Assembly: GCA_030652255.1 (NCBI GenBank)
Contig: JAUSAZ010000112.1
Location: 1-64,000 of the forward strand
Direction: 5' to 3'
Origin: Myxococcales bacterium
GTDB lineage: Bacteria; Myxococcota_A; Polyangia; Polyangiales; Ga0077539
Length of the DNA: 64,000 nucleotides
Every line of letters begins with the position of its first letter. The first letter of the stretch is position 1. Positions 7,997-16,244 of the stretch are shown here, piece after piece. A program made the position numbers and the translations under genes. The notes beneath the pieces are model-generated. The model saw only the letters and a program-made list of their open reading frames with translations. It did no database searches and was not told the DNA's origin.

Positions 7997-10900
7997 ATGC
8001 TCGACCCATCCCTGATCCCACTGGTGCAGCGCCTCGACCGCGACCCTGAAGACCGCGAGGCCATCGAGACCCTCTGCCGCGAGCTCGACGGGCGCGGCGA
8101 ACACGAGGTGCTCGCGATGCTCCTCGAGAAGGTCGCCGGGCGGAGGCGCACGCCCGAAGGCTCCGTCGAGCTGCTGCACCGCGCGGCCGCGATGTGGGCC
8201 ACGAAGGTCGGCAACGACCCGCGCGCGCTCCCGCTCTGGAACCAGGTACTCGACGCGCAGCCCGAGCACGAGGGCGCGCTGCTGGGCCTCGCGGCGATCT
8301 TCCGCCGCACCAACCGCGCCGAGCAGGCCGAGGGGCTCTACCGCCGGCTGCTGGAGAAGGCCGCCTCGCCGGCGAAGAAGATCCCGGTGCTGGAGGCGCT
8401 CGCGGCCCTGTACGGCGAGCGCGAGCTGCCCGACCGCGAGGTCGAGACGCGGCGCGCGCTCGCGGCGGCGCGGGGGCCGGGCGCGGCGGCGACGTCCAAC
8501 CGGCGCTCGCTGGCGAGGCTGCTGGTGGAGCGCTCTCGGCGGCGCGCGGCGGCGACGCCCCCGGCGGAGGGCGAGGTCGACCCCGACAAGCGCGAGGCCG
8601 CGGCGCTGCTGGGCGCGGTGGCGCGCGAGGGGGCGACGGGGCGGGCGACGGAGTTCGCGCAGGCGGCGCTGTCGCTGTGGCCGGGCGACGAGGGGGCCTT
8701 CGACGTGCTGGAGGAGAGCGGGGCGCTGAAGCAGTCCGAGCTCACCACGCTGCGGATCCAGTTCCTGGCGGCCAACCCGCGGGGGGCGCGCGGCGCGCGG
8801 GTGCGGCGCGACCTCGCGGAGGCCTACCTCGCCACGCAGCGCCCCGAGGACGCCGTCACGGTGCTCGCGGCCGCGGTGGACGACGACCCGCAGGCGGCGC
8901 AGTCCCTGGCGAAGCTCTACGAGCGGATGCAGCGGCACCTCGACCTGGCGAAGCTGCTCGAGCGCTTCCCGACGCCGACGGAGTCCGACGCGCGCGTGGC
9001 GCTGCTGCGACGGCGCGCGGCGGCGTGGAAGGCCGCCGGGCAGAAGGCGCAGCACCTGGCCGCGCTGCGGGCGCTGCTGGACGAGGTCCCGGCGGAGGCC
9101 GAGGCGCTGGCGGAGGTGGAGCGCGACTGCCGGCTCCAGGGGCTGCTGGGCGAGCTGCGCGACCGGCTGCGCGCGGCGGCGACGGACGAGGGCGCCGATG
9201 GGGCGTCGCGGGTGCGCTGGCTGCGCGAGGTGGCCCAGCTCGCCGAGCGGCGCTTCGACGACCGCGCCGACGCGCGCGCGGCCTGGGAGGCGCTGGAGCG
9301 CGTGACCGACAAGGCCGAGGAGCGGGCCGAGGCGCAGGAGGCCCTGGTGCGCCTCATGGCGCGCAACGAGGACTGGGACCACGTGCTGGAGCGCCTCGCC
9401 GCGCAGGCCGAGGCCGAGGAGGACGCCTCCGAAGCGCGGCGGCGCTGGATGCGCTGGGTGCAGGTGCGGCGCGAGCACCGGCCCGACGCGGCGAAGGAGG
9501 TGGCGGTGCTGGAGGGGCTCTGGGCGAAGCACCCCGACGACGACGCGGTGGCGCGCGCGCTGGTCGACGCGCGGCGCCGGGCGGGCGACGACCTCGGGGT
9601 CACCGAGGTGCTGTACGCGCTGATCGAGCACGCGGGCCCGGCCAACGCGGCGTCGCGCTGGTGCCAGCTGGCCGAGCACCTGGAGCGGGTGGGCGACCTG
9701 GAGAGCAGCGCCGAGGCGTGGCAGAGCGCGCGCACCATCGACCCGACGAGCGCGCTGGCCTGGGAGGCCGAGGCGCGGGTGCTGGGCGCGCTCGGCGACC
9801 GCGAGGCGCAGCTCACGGGGCTGGTGGCCTACGCCGACCACCCGGTGGCCGCGGGGCGCCGGGCGGGCGAGCTGTACGCGCGCGCCGCGCACCTGGCCTT
9901 CGAGCTGGGCCGCAAGGAGCGGGCGGCGCAGCTCGCCGAGCGGGCGCTGCGCTTCAGCCCCGACGACGACGCGATGAAGAGCCTCGTGGCGACGCTCGAA
10001 GACCCGGGCACGGCGCCGGTGTCCTTCGAGGAGCTGCTGGCCGAGGCGTCGAGGCAGGAGACCGCGGAGGCCAAGGCCGCGAAGCAGGAGGAAGGGGAGG
10101 AGGAGGAGCAGGAGGCCGCGCCGCCCGATGCGCCGCCCGCGGAGGAGCCGCCCGCGGGGGAGGTCCCCGTGGAGGAGGCGCCCGCGGAGGAGGCGCCCGC
10201 GGAGGAGGCGGTCCACGTGAAGGAGCCGGAGCACGACGACGCGGCGGAGGAGCCGACGGGGATGGTGCTCATCGAGCACGAGGTGGCCGCCGAGGAGCCG
10301 ACCGGGATGGTGCTCGTCGAGCACGAGGTCGCAGTGGAGGAGCCGACGGGGATGGTGCTCGTCGAGCACGAGGTCGCGGTGGAGGAGCCCACCGGCGCGG
10401 TGCTCATCGAGCACGACGACGCAGTGGAGGAGCCCACCGGCGCGGTGCTCATCGAAGAGGCGTCGGCGGCTCCCGCGGCGCCCATCGAGAAGACCCCGGT
10501 CTCCACCGAGCTCGTCGAGGAGGTGCCCGCGGAGCTGTCCGACGACCTGCTGGAGGAGATCGTGCCCGAGGCGCTCGAAGCCGCCGGGCCCTCCGCACCC
10601 GAAGCTCCGGCGCCAGTCGCCGCCGAGCCCGAAGATCACACGCCGTTGCAGGGGGTGCGGCTGCCCGAGTCCGTCGCCATCACCGCCGAGCTCGCCGCGC
10701 CGTCGCCGCCACCGGAGCCGCCACCGCCACCGCCACCGCCAACAGAGCCGCCATCGGAGCCGCCACCGGAGCCGCCACCGGAGCCGGAGCCGGAGGAAGC
10801 CCCCGTCGAGGTGGGGTCCGTCACCGCGGAGCTCGCCGTGCCGTCGCTGCCGCCGCAGGTCGATGGGCCGCCGCGGGTCGTCGCGCCTCCCCCGGAGGCC

Positions 10901-11875
10901 CCGTCGGTGACTGCCGAGCTCGACGCGCTCCCTGTCGCCCCGGAGCTGCCAGGGGTCGCGCGCGAGCCGTCCCCACCGCTCCCCGCCGTCCCGGCCGTCG
11001 CCTCGGCCGAAGACTCGATGATCATCGACGAGAGCCTCTTCGGTGATCCGCCCGCCGTCGCTCCTCCGCCGGCCGCAGAGCCGCCCCGCGCTCCGTCCAT
11101 CCCGCCTCCAGTGCTCGCGGCGCCTCCGTCCATCCCAGCCCCTCCGCCGATCGCGGCCCCTCCGCCGATCGCGCTCCCGCCGCTCCCGGCTCTATCGGGG
11201 TCGACGCCGCGTCCGCGCATCGCGACGGCCATCCCCCCATCGATGCCCCTCTCGGCGCCGCCCTCGGCGGTCGCGCCGCCGTCGTTCGTCCCTGCGCCGC
11301 CGTCGTTCGTCCCCGCGCCGCCGTCGGTGTCGGCGCCTCCCGCCCCGCTCGCCCCGCCGTTGCAGTTCAACCCACAACCCATCGCGGCCGCGGCCCCGCC
11401 GCCGGCGTTGCAGTTCAACCCACAACCCATCGCGGAGTCGGTGGTCCCTCCGCCGGCGCTGTACTTCAACCCGCAGCCCATCGCGGAGCCGGTGGTCCCT
11501 CCGCCGGCGCTGCAGTTCAACCCGCAGCCCATCGCGGAGTCGGTGGTCCCTCCGCCGGCGTTGCAGTTCAACCCGCAGCCCATCGTCGAGGCCGTCGCCC
11601 CGCCGCCGGCGCTGCAATTCAACCCACAGCCCGCGGCCCCGCTCGCGTCCGGATCGTCGCCGGGCGACCCCTTCGGCCGCAGCGCCGACGCCTGGGTCGT
11701 CGACGCCAGCGGCGACCCCTTCGCCATGGCCCCGACCGCCGCCCCGACCCCCGTCGCCGTCGAGGCCCCCGCGCCGCCAGAACCCACGCCGCCCCGAGGC
11801 CCGGCCCACGCCCCCGCGCCCGCCTTCGAGCGGGTGCTCCTCCCCATGTTCGAGGCCCTCGTCGGCGCCCGCTGA
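7997..11875 (+). CDS. Giant TPR-like protein with repetitive Pro-rich tail
   Basis: A 1292-residue protein with two different halves. Residues 1 to about 675 are Ala/Leu/Arg/Glu-rich helical repeats of TPR type (for example LWNQVLDAQPEHEGALLGLAAIF and AAEAWQSARTIDPTSALAW-like units). The second half is low complexity. It has an acidic Glu/Pro block, five 15-residue EEPTGxVLIEH units, a long Pro/Ala/Glu region, and six units built on ALQFNPQPIAE near the end. There is no signal peptide and no membrane segment. TPR proteins with such tails occur in Myxococcota and are probably scaffolds, but I do not recognise this one. The long ORF on the opposite strand mirrors its codon bias and is not a gene. 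Confidence 0.82.
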   Translation: MLDPSLIPLVQRLDRDPEDREAIETLCRELDGRGEHEVLAMLLEKVAGRRRTPEGSVELLHRAAAMWATKVGNDPRALPLWNQVLDAQPEHEGALLGLAAIFRRTNRAEQAEGLYRRLLEKAASPAKKIPVLEALAALYGERELPDREVETRRALAAARGPGAAATSNRRSLARLLVERSRRRAAATPPAEGEVDPDKREAAALLGAVAREGATGRATEFAQAALSLWPGDEGAFDVLEESGALKQSELTTLRIQFLAANPRGARGARVRRDLAEAYLATQRPEDAVTVLAAAVDDDPQAAQSLAKLYERMQRHLDLAKLLERFPTPTESDARVALLRRRAAAWKAAGQKAQHLAALRALLDEVPAEAEALAEVERDCRLQGLLGELRDRLRAAATDEGADGASRVRWLREVAQLAERRFDDRADARAAWEALERVTDKAEERAEAQEALVRLMARNEDWDHVLERLAAQAEAEEDASEARRRWMRWVQVRREHRPDAAKEVAVLEGLWAKHPDDDAVARALVDARRRAGDDLGVTEVLYALIEHAGPANAASRWCQLAEHLERVGDLESSAEAWQSARTIDPTSALAWEAEARVLGALGDREAQLTGLVAYADHPVAAGRRAGELYARAAHLAFELGRKERAAQLAERALRFSPDDDAMKSLVATLEDPGTAPVSFEELLAEASRQETAEAKAAKQEEGEEEEQEAAPPDAPPAEEPPAGEVPVEEAPAEEAPAEEAVHVKEPEHDDAAEEPTGMVLIEHEVAAEEPTGMVLVEHEVAVEEPTGMVLVEHEVAVEEPTGAVLIEHDDAVEEPTGAVLIEEASAAPAAPIEKTPVSTELVEEVPAELSDDLLEEIVPEALEAAGPSAPEAPAPVAAEPEDHTPLQGVRLPESVAITAELAAPSPPPEPPPPPPPPTEPPSEPPPEPPPEPEPEEAPVEVGSVTAELAVPSLPPQVDGPPRVVAPPPEAPSVTAELDALPVAPELPGVAREPSPPLPAVPAVASAEDSMIIDESLFGDPPAVAPPPAAEPPRAPSIPPPVLAAPPSIPAPPPIAAPPPIALPPLPALSGSTPRPRIATAIPPSMPLSAPPSAVAPPSFVPAPPSFVPAPPSVSAPPAPLAPPLQFNPQPIAAAAPPPALQFNPQPIAESVVPPPALYFNPQPIAEPVVPPPALQFNPQPIAESVVPPPALQFNPQPIVEAVAPPPALQFNPQPAAPLASGSSPGDPFGRSADAWVVDASGDPFAMAPTAAPTPVAVEAPAPPEPTPPRGPAHAPAPAFERVLLPMFEALVGAR
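10247..10471 (+). repeat. In-frame 45-bp tandem repeat, 5 units
   Basis: Five 45-base units each encode a variant of EEPTGMVLIEHEVAA. The first three carry GMVL and the last two carry GAVL, and the final unit diverges after VLIEE. The units lie within the acidic part of the giant TPR protein. Confidence 0.85.
11360..11634 (+). repeat. In-frame repeat of about 48-51 bp, 6 units
   Basis: Six units encode LQFNPQPIAE plus a short Val/Pro spacer (SVVPPPA, PVVPPPA, AVAPPPA). One unit has LYFNPQP in place of LQFNPQP. The regular FNPQP motif in an otherwise disordered tail suggests a short linear binding motif presented in multiple copies; that is inference. Confidence 0.8.
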
Positions 11876-11877
11876 AC

Positions 11878-11909
11878 GATGTGCGCCGCCGCGCAACACA
11901 CGGCACATC
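11878..11909. other. Inverted repeat after the giant TPR gene
   Basis: GATGTGC and GCACATC face each other across 18 bases immediately after the stop codon at 11875. It may be a weak terminator stem or an operator. The remaining bases to 12099 show no gene, only a GGAGAGC ribosome site before the ATG at 12100. Confidence 0.35.
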
Positions 11910-12099
11910 CGAGTCGCGTGTAGTCCCTTCGATCACCTCATTTTCCCGCTTCTGATGGGGTGACAGGTGACGGCTCTCATGTGATGGTCGACATCGGCCA
12001 TCGCGTCCTCTCCGCGGATCTTCGGGCAGCCGATACCGCCTACGACGTCGATCCCACCTCAGGGGCCGTTCCCGCAACCCATTTTCCGATGGAGAGCTC

Positions 12100-12951
12100 A
12101 TGCGTCGTGGCGTCTGGTCGGCCTCCCGTCTCTTCATCGCCGTGCTGCTCGCCGCGTCCAGCGCGCTGGCCCAGCGCACCGTCGAGGCCCACTCGCCCGT
12201 GGTGCAGATGCTGCGGCTGTCGCCCGACGCCCGTACCCGCGCGCAGGCCGCCATCACCCTCGCGCGCTTCCCCAGCCCCGACGCCCCCGCCGCGCTGCGC
12301 GCCGCCCTCGACGACCGCGCCGCGGTGGTGCGCGCCGCCGCCGCCGTGACCCTCGCCGCCCTCAACGACGCCGGCTCCATCGCCGCGCTGCGCGCCCACC
12401 TGGGCGACCCCGACGCCAACGTGCGCGACGCCGTCACCCGCGCCCTCGGCCGCCTCGAGACCCCGTCGGCCACCGCGGCCTTCGAGCCCACCGGGCCCGT
12501 CGACCTCGCGGGGGTGCGCTTCCTCGTGCGCCCCGGCGAGCTCGCCGACCGCGAGCGCTCCGACGCCACCCGCGGCGCGCTGCTCCGCGACGCCGTGCGG
12601 GCGTCGCTCCACAACCGCGGCACCGTCGCGCTGCACCCGGGCGTGCTCCCGGCGGCGGCGCAGCGCCGGCTGCGCACCGGGTCGCTCCGGCAGTTCTCCC
12701 TCGACGGCGGCCTCCAGGCGGTGCGGCGGGTGCCTTCCCCCGGCGGCGACCGGCTGCGCGCCGAGGTCAGCCTCATCATCGTGGCCGAGCCGCAGCACGC
12801 CATCGTGGGCATGGTCACCGGCGCCGCCTCGCTGCCCGCGCCGCTGACCGGCGACCCCGGCGAGCTGCAGCGCACCGAGGCCCGGCTCATCGGCTCCGCC
12901 GTGCAGGCCGCGCTCCGCGACGTCGAGACCTACCTCGCGCAGACGCCGTAG
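12100..12951 (+). CDS. Exported HEAT-repeat protein
   Basis: A 283-residue protein with an N-terminal signal peptide (basic start, hydrophobic core, cleavage near SSALAQ, residue 25). Residues about 38-125 hold three HEAT or PBS-lyase-type helical repeats (RTRAQAAITLARFPSPDAP, AALRAALDDRAAVVRAAAAV and IAALRAHLGDPDANVRDAV). The second half (about 128-283) is a conserved-looking beta/alpha region without a family I can name. HEAT repeats mediate protein binding, here presumably in the periplasm. GGAGAGC lies just before the ATG. The gene stands alone, with 116 bases before the next one. Confidence 0.82.
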   Translation: MRRGVWSASRLFIAVLLAASSALAQRTVEAHSPVVQMLRLSPDARTRAQAAITLARFPSPDAPAALRAALDDRAAVVRAAAAVTLAALNDAGSIAALRAHLGDPDANVRDAVTRALGRLETPSATAAFEPTGPVDLAGVRFLVRPGELADRERSDATRGALLRDAVRASLHNRGTVALHPGVLPAAAQRRLRTGSLRQFSLDGGLQAVRRVPSPGGDRLRAEVSLIIVAEPQHAIVGMVTGAASLPAPLTGDPGELQRTEARLIGSAVQAALRDVETYLAQTP

Positions 12952-13011
12952 CGTCCCGCGGCCCTCGACATCGGGCCTACAGCGACCCACGCTTCCGCTG
13001 GCCTGCGTTGG

Positions 13012-13023
13012 TTCACCGGTGAA
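13012..13023. promoter_or_regulatory. 12-bp perfect palindrome upstream of TPM gene
   Basis: TTCACCGGTGAA is a perfect palindrome 44 bases before the ATG at 13068, and CCCCGGTGAG follows a few bases later. Its position suits an operator for a dimeric regulator. No matching regulator gene is adjacent. Confidence 0.35.
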
Positions 13024-13067
13024 ATCCCCGGTGAGCTGCCGTCGGCGGAAAGTGAAGGTCTTCATCC

Positions 13068-14012
13068 ATGACCATGCGTACCAGGCTCCTCACGGGCGCC
13101 CTGCTGGCCGCTGTCCTCGTACCCACCACCGCCCTCGCCGGAAACCTCCAGATCCGCGACCCCGGCGACGTGCTCCCCGCGCAGGAGGAGGTCAGCCTCC
13201 GCGAGGCCGCGCGCGCGTGGCCCTTCGACGCGCGCGTGGTGGTCACCACGGAGATGTCTTCCCGCGCTGACTTCGACCGCTACGTGGGCGCCCAGGTCGC
13301 CAGCGCCAACATGGTCGTCGTGGGCGTCGACCCCACGCACCGCCTCACCTCGGTGCACTTCGGCACCGGCACCCGCATCGCCCGCGCGCGCTTCAGCGCC
13401 ATCGAAAACGCCGGGGACGGGTGGTTCCGCCAGGGGCAGTGGCGCAGCGGCATCGAGGCCATCCTGACCTCGGCCAACAGCGCCGTCGGCAGCGGGTCGC
13501 CCGGCGCCGTCGCCGGCAGCCCCGCGGGCGCCAGCGAGTCGCGCTCCAACGAGTCGGCCCCGTCGTTTCCGTGGGGCCTCGTGCTCCTCGGCCTCGGCGG
13601 CGTGGCCATCGCCGTGATGGTCTTCCGCGCGGCTCGCAACCGCGCGCAGGTGGGCCCCATGGGCCCCGGCGCCGACCCGTACCGCGCGCAGCAGTACCCG
13701 CCCGGGTACAACCCCAACGGGCCGGGCGGATACGGGCCCGGGTATGGTGGTCCGGGCTACGGCCCGCAGCAGGGCGGCATGGGCGGCCTCGGTGCGGGCA
13801 TCCTCGGCGCGGGCGTCGGCGGCCTCGCGGGCTACGCGCTCGGGTCGCACATGGCCAACCGTGACGAGAGCCACGGCGCCGACCACGTCGCGGGCTCCGA
13901 CAACAACGGCGGCGGCTTCGACGCGGGCGGCAGCAGCTCCGGCTGGGACGACGGCGGCGGCGGCGGAGGCGACTTCGGCGGCGGCGACGGCGGCGGTGGC
14001 GGCGACTGGTGA
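13068..14012 (+). CDS. TPM-domain exported membrane protein with Gly-rich tail
   Basis: A 314-residue protein with a signal peptide (cleavage near TTALAG, about residue 25). A TPM-type domain follows (about 28-145, starting IRDPGDVLPAQEE, with ARVVVTTEMSS and GTGTRIARARFS strands). A membrane segment lies at about 168-188, then a Tyr/Pro/Gly-rich stretch, and the protein ends in an Asp/Gly tail. TPM (YgcG-like) proteins are membrane proteins with an exported domain whose role is usually unclear; in plants a relative helps repair photosystem II. Arrangement and length fit the bacterial group well. It lies 31 bases upstream of the kinase-macro gene on the same strand. Confidence 0.85.
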   Translation: MTMRTRLLTGALLAAVLVPTTALAGNLQIRDPGDVLPAQEEVSLREAARAWPFDARVVVTTEMSSRADFDRYVGAQVASANMVVVGVDPTHRLTSVHFGTGTRIARARFSAIENAGDGWFRQGQWRSGIEAILTSANSAVGSGSPGAVAGSPAGASESRSNESAPSFPWGLVLLGLGGVAIAVMVFRAARNRAQVGPMGPGADPYRAQQYPPGYNPNGPGGYGPGYGGPGYGPQQGGMGGLGAGILGAGVGGLAGYALGSHMANRDESHGADHVAGSDNNGGGFDAGGSSSGWDDGGGGGGDFGGGDGGGGGDW

Positions 14013-14043
14013 CCGCACGGTAGAACCTCATGGCCCCTGCGCC

Positions 14044-15540
14044 ATGAACGACCCCTCGACTCCCACCAAACCGATGCCGTCCCCGTCGCCCGTGATGGGA
14101 CAGATGGCCACCGAGTTCCTGGCGCCGCCGCCCGCGGCGGTGTCCATGGCCTCCATCGCCTCCCTCGCCGACACCGCGCCCAACACCAGCGGGCCGCAGC
14201 CCGACCGGGACTTCCATGGGCTCAAGGTCCACGGGATGCTCGGCGAGGGCGGCATGGGCGCGGCCTACCTCGCGAGCCACAAGGTGCTGCGGGTGCCGCT
14301 GGTCATCAAGACCTTCAAGAGCGCCGCGCCGTCGCAGATCTTCCGCGAGGCGCACCTGGCCGCGCGGGTGTCGTCGCCGCACGTGGTGAGCGTGCTCGAC
14401 GCGGGCGTCGAGGACGGCGTGCCCTTCGTGGTGCAGCGCTACGTCGACGGCATCGACCTCGAGGAGCTGCTGCGGGCCCAGCGCGCCATCGGCCGCCGGC
14501 TGCCGGTCGACCTCGTGTGCCGGCTGGTGCTCGACGCCGCGATGGGGCTGCGGGCCATCCACCAGGCCGGGGTCATACACCGGGACGTAAAACCCGCGAA
14601 CCTCTTCCTGGGCGGCGCCGGCACGGCCTCGGTGGGGGACTTCGGCATCGCGGTGGAGACCGTCGGCGGCGCGGCGCACGAGCCCATCGTGGGCACGCCG
14701 CAGTTCATGGCCCCCGAGCAGTGGAACCAGGGGGTCATCGACCGTCGCACGGACCTCTACGCCCTCGGCGCGACGGCGCACCTGCTGTCGACCAACGTGC
14801 CGCCCTTCCACGGCGAGAGCGCGCTACAGCTCGGGGTGGCGCACGTCTCCGAGCCGTACCTCCCGCCCATCCCGCGCGACCCGCGGGAGGCGTACCTCTT
14901 CGCGGTGGTGGGCCGGATGCTGCGCAAGCGCCCCGACGAGCGCTACGGCAGCGCCGACGAGGTGGTGCGCTCGCTCGGCGTGGTGACCGAACCCGGCGCG
15001 CGGATCATCCCGCAGGAGAACGACCACGCGGCCATCGGCGAGGTGCGCGTCGAGCTGCTGGTGGGCGACATCGCCGAGCAGCGCGTCGACGTGATCGTCT
15101 CCGCCGCTAACACCCAGCTCAAGATGGACCGCGGCGTGGCCCTCTCGCTCCTTCGCGCGGGCGGCGACGAGATCGCCGCGGAGGCCCGGGCGCAGCGCCA
15201 GATCCCGGTGGCCATGGGCGACGTGGTGTGGACCGGCGGCGGCCGGCTCGCGGCGCGCCAGGTGGCCCACGCCGTGGCGGCCCTCGACGGGGCCATCTGC
15301 CTGCAACGGTGCGTGCTGCGGGTGCTGCTGGAGGCCGAGGCCCGGGGCGCGACGACGGTGGCCTTCCCGGCCCTGGGCACGGGCGTCGGGGAGGTTCCGA
15401 TGGCCCAGGGCGCCAAGCTGATGCTGGAGGCCTTCCGCACCTTCGCGTGGGTGCAGCCGCAGCGCGTGCGGGTGCTGCGGGTGGTGCTCTTCAAGGACGC
15501 CGACCGGGACTGCTGGCGCGACGTGCTCCAGGCGATGTGA
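14044..15540 (+). CDS. Ser/Thr protein kinase fused to a macro domain
   Basis: A 498-residue protein with two domains in one frame. The N-terminal kinase has GEGGMG (67-72), the VIK lysine (about 89), HRDVKPAN (179-186), GDFG (198-201) and APEQ (223-226), so it should be active. The usual G-loop Val is replaced in GAAYLA. From about residue 334 to the end there is a macro domain: LLVGDIAEQRVDVIVSAANTQL (GDI and the AAN loop), GVALSLLRAGG, the HAV strand (about 409-411), and PALGTGVGEVP (442-452), the phosphate-binding loop of ADP-ribose binders. There is no membrane segment, so the protein should be cytoplasmic. I start at ATG 14044 because the upstream reading frame runs through the TPM gene. 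The fusion suggests a link between phosphorylation and ADP-ribose-type signals; the ligand is unproven. Confidence 0.88.
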   Translation: MNDPSTPTKPMPSPSPVMGQMATEFLAPPPAAVSMASIASLADTAPNTSGPQPDRDFHGLKVHGMLGEGGMGAAYLASHKVLRVPLVIKTFKSAAPSQIFREAHLAARVSSPHVVSVLDAGVEDGVPFVVQRYVDGIDLEELLRAQRAIGRRLPVDLVCRLVLDAAMGLRAIHQAGVIHRDVKPANLFLGGAGTASVGDFGIAVETVGGAAHEPIVGTPQFMAPEQWNQGVIDRRTDLYALGATAHLLSTNVPPFHGESALQLGVAHVSEPYLPPIPRDPREAYLFAVVGRMLRKRPDERYGSADEVVRSLGVVTEPGARIIPQENDHAAIGEVRVELLVGDIAEQRVDVIVSAANTQLKMDRGVALSLLRAGGDEIAAEARAQRQIPVAMGDVVWTGGGRLAARQVAHAVAALDGAICLQRCVLRVLLEAEARGATTVAFPALGTGVGEVPMAQGAKLMLEAFRTFAWVQPQRVRVLRVVLFKDADRDCWRDVLQAM

Positions 15541-15547
15541 GCGGCGC

Positions 15548-16162
15548 TCAGCGGCGCTGGCGCCCGGCGCTGGCGGCGCCCGTCTCCGCGGGCTCCTCGG
15601 CGTCGGTGACGGCCGTGGCTGCGTCGATGCGCACCCCGGAGCCCAGCTTGCGCGCGCGGGCCTCCTCGATGGCGAGCGCTACCGCGGCGGCGTTGGGCGT
15701 CGTGATGACCACCTTGCGGGTCTTCGCGCCGTCGGCGATCTCGAGCGCCACGCACTCCCCCTCGCCGCCGGGAACGCTGTACGCCATGGTGCCGTCGAGC
15801 GAGCGCTTGAAGCCCCAGCCGCCGAAGCGCAGCGCCTCGTAGGGCTTCACCTCGCAGCGGGTGATGGACTCCACCGCGATGGTGGGGCCCCACAGCCCGT
15901 ACTGCACGTGCACCGCGTCGTCGGTGACCACCACCCGCAGGTGCGACAGCAGCAGCGTCGCGAAGGCCAGCGGGATGAGCCCCACCAGGCTCGCGATCGA
16001 CCCGCCCGCCAGGCCCGACCCGAGCACCGCCAGCGCCGCCAGGGCCATCAGCCCGAAGAACCACCCGGGCATGCGCTGCTTCGTCACGATGCGCGCGCGG
16101 CCGCCCTCCATGTACTGCGCCGTGTACTCGTCCCGCGCCGGCTCCGGTGCCTCGTCCGCCAT
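15548..16162 (-). CDS. PH-like-domain membrane protein
   Basis: A 204-residue protein with two adjacent hydrophobic segments (about 35-75, GWFFGLMALAALAVLGSGLA and a second one). A beta-rich domain follows, beginning LRVVVTDDAVHVQYGLWG and ending with a helix (AAAVALAIEEARA). This is the plan of bacterial PH-domain membrane proteins of the YdbT/YdbS kind. The C-terminus is Ala/Glu-rich and disordered. The start is ATG 16162, because upstream codons on this strand lie opposite the SWIM gene. It converges with the kinase-macro gene, with 7 bases between stops. The function is unknown. Confidence 0.7.
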   Translation of the reverse strand: MADEAPEPARDEYTAQYMEGGRARIVTKQRMPGWFFGLMALAALAVLGSGLAGGSIASLVGLIPLAFATLLLSHLRVVVTDDAVHVQYGLWGPTIAVESITRCEVKPYEALRFGGWGFKRSLDGTMAYSVPGGEGECVALEIADGAKTRKVVITTPNAAAVALAIEEARARKLGSGVRIDAATAVTDAEEPAETGAASAGRQRR

Positions 16163-16183
16163 AGGTGCGCGCAGGGTGTCACA

Positions 16184-16204
16184 GTGGTCAGGATATGTCA
16201 CCAC
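16184..16204. promoter_or_regulatory. Hairpin with conserved CAGGATATGTC core
   Basis: GTGGT and ACCAC enclose the 11-base CAGGATATGTC in the 82-base gap between two divergent genes. The 15-base core GGTCAGGATATGTCA recurs exactly at 46763-46777, where the flanking arms differ but still pair. It is probably a protein-binding site or small hairpin element. Confidence 0.45.
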
Positions 16205-16244
16205 GATCATTGCGGCGGGGGCGCGGGTGCCTACCCTTGGGGGC

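Noticed and set aside
7931..10639. 902-residue minus-strand ORF opposite the giant TPR gene
   Set aside because: Rich in Leu/Arg/Gly/His with no recognisable fold and fully opposite a well-supported gene.
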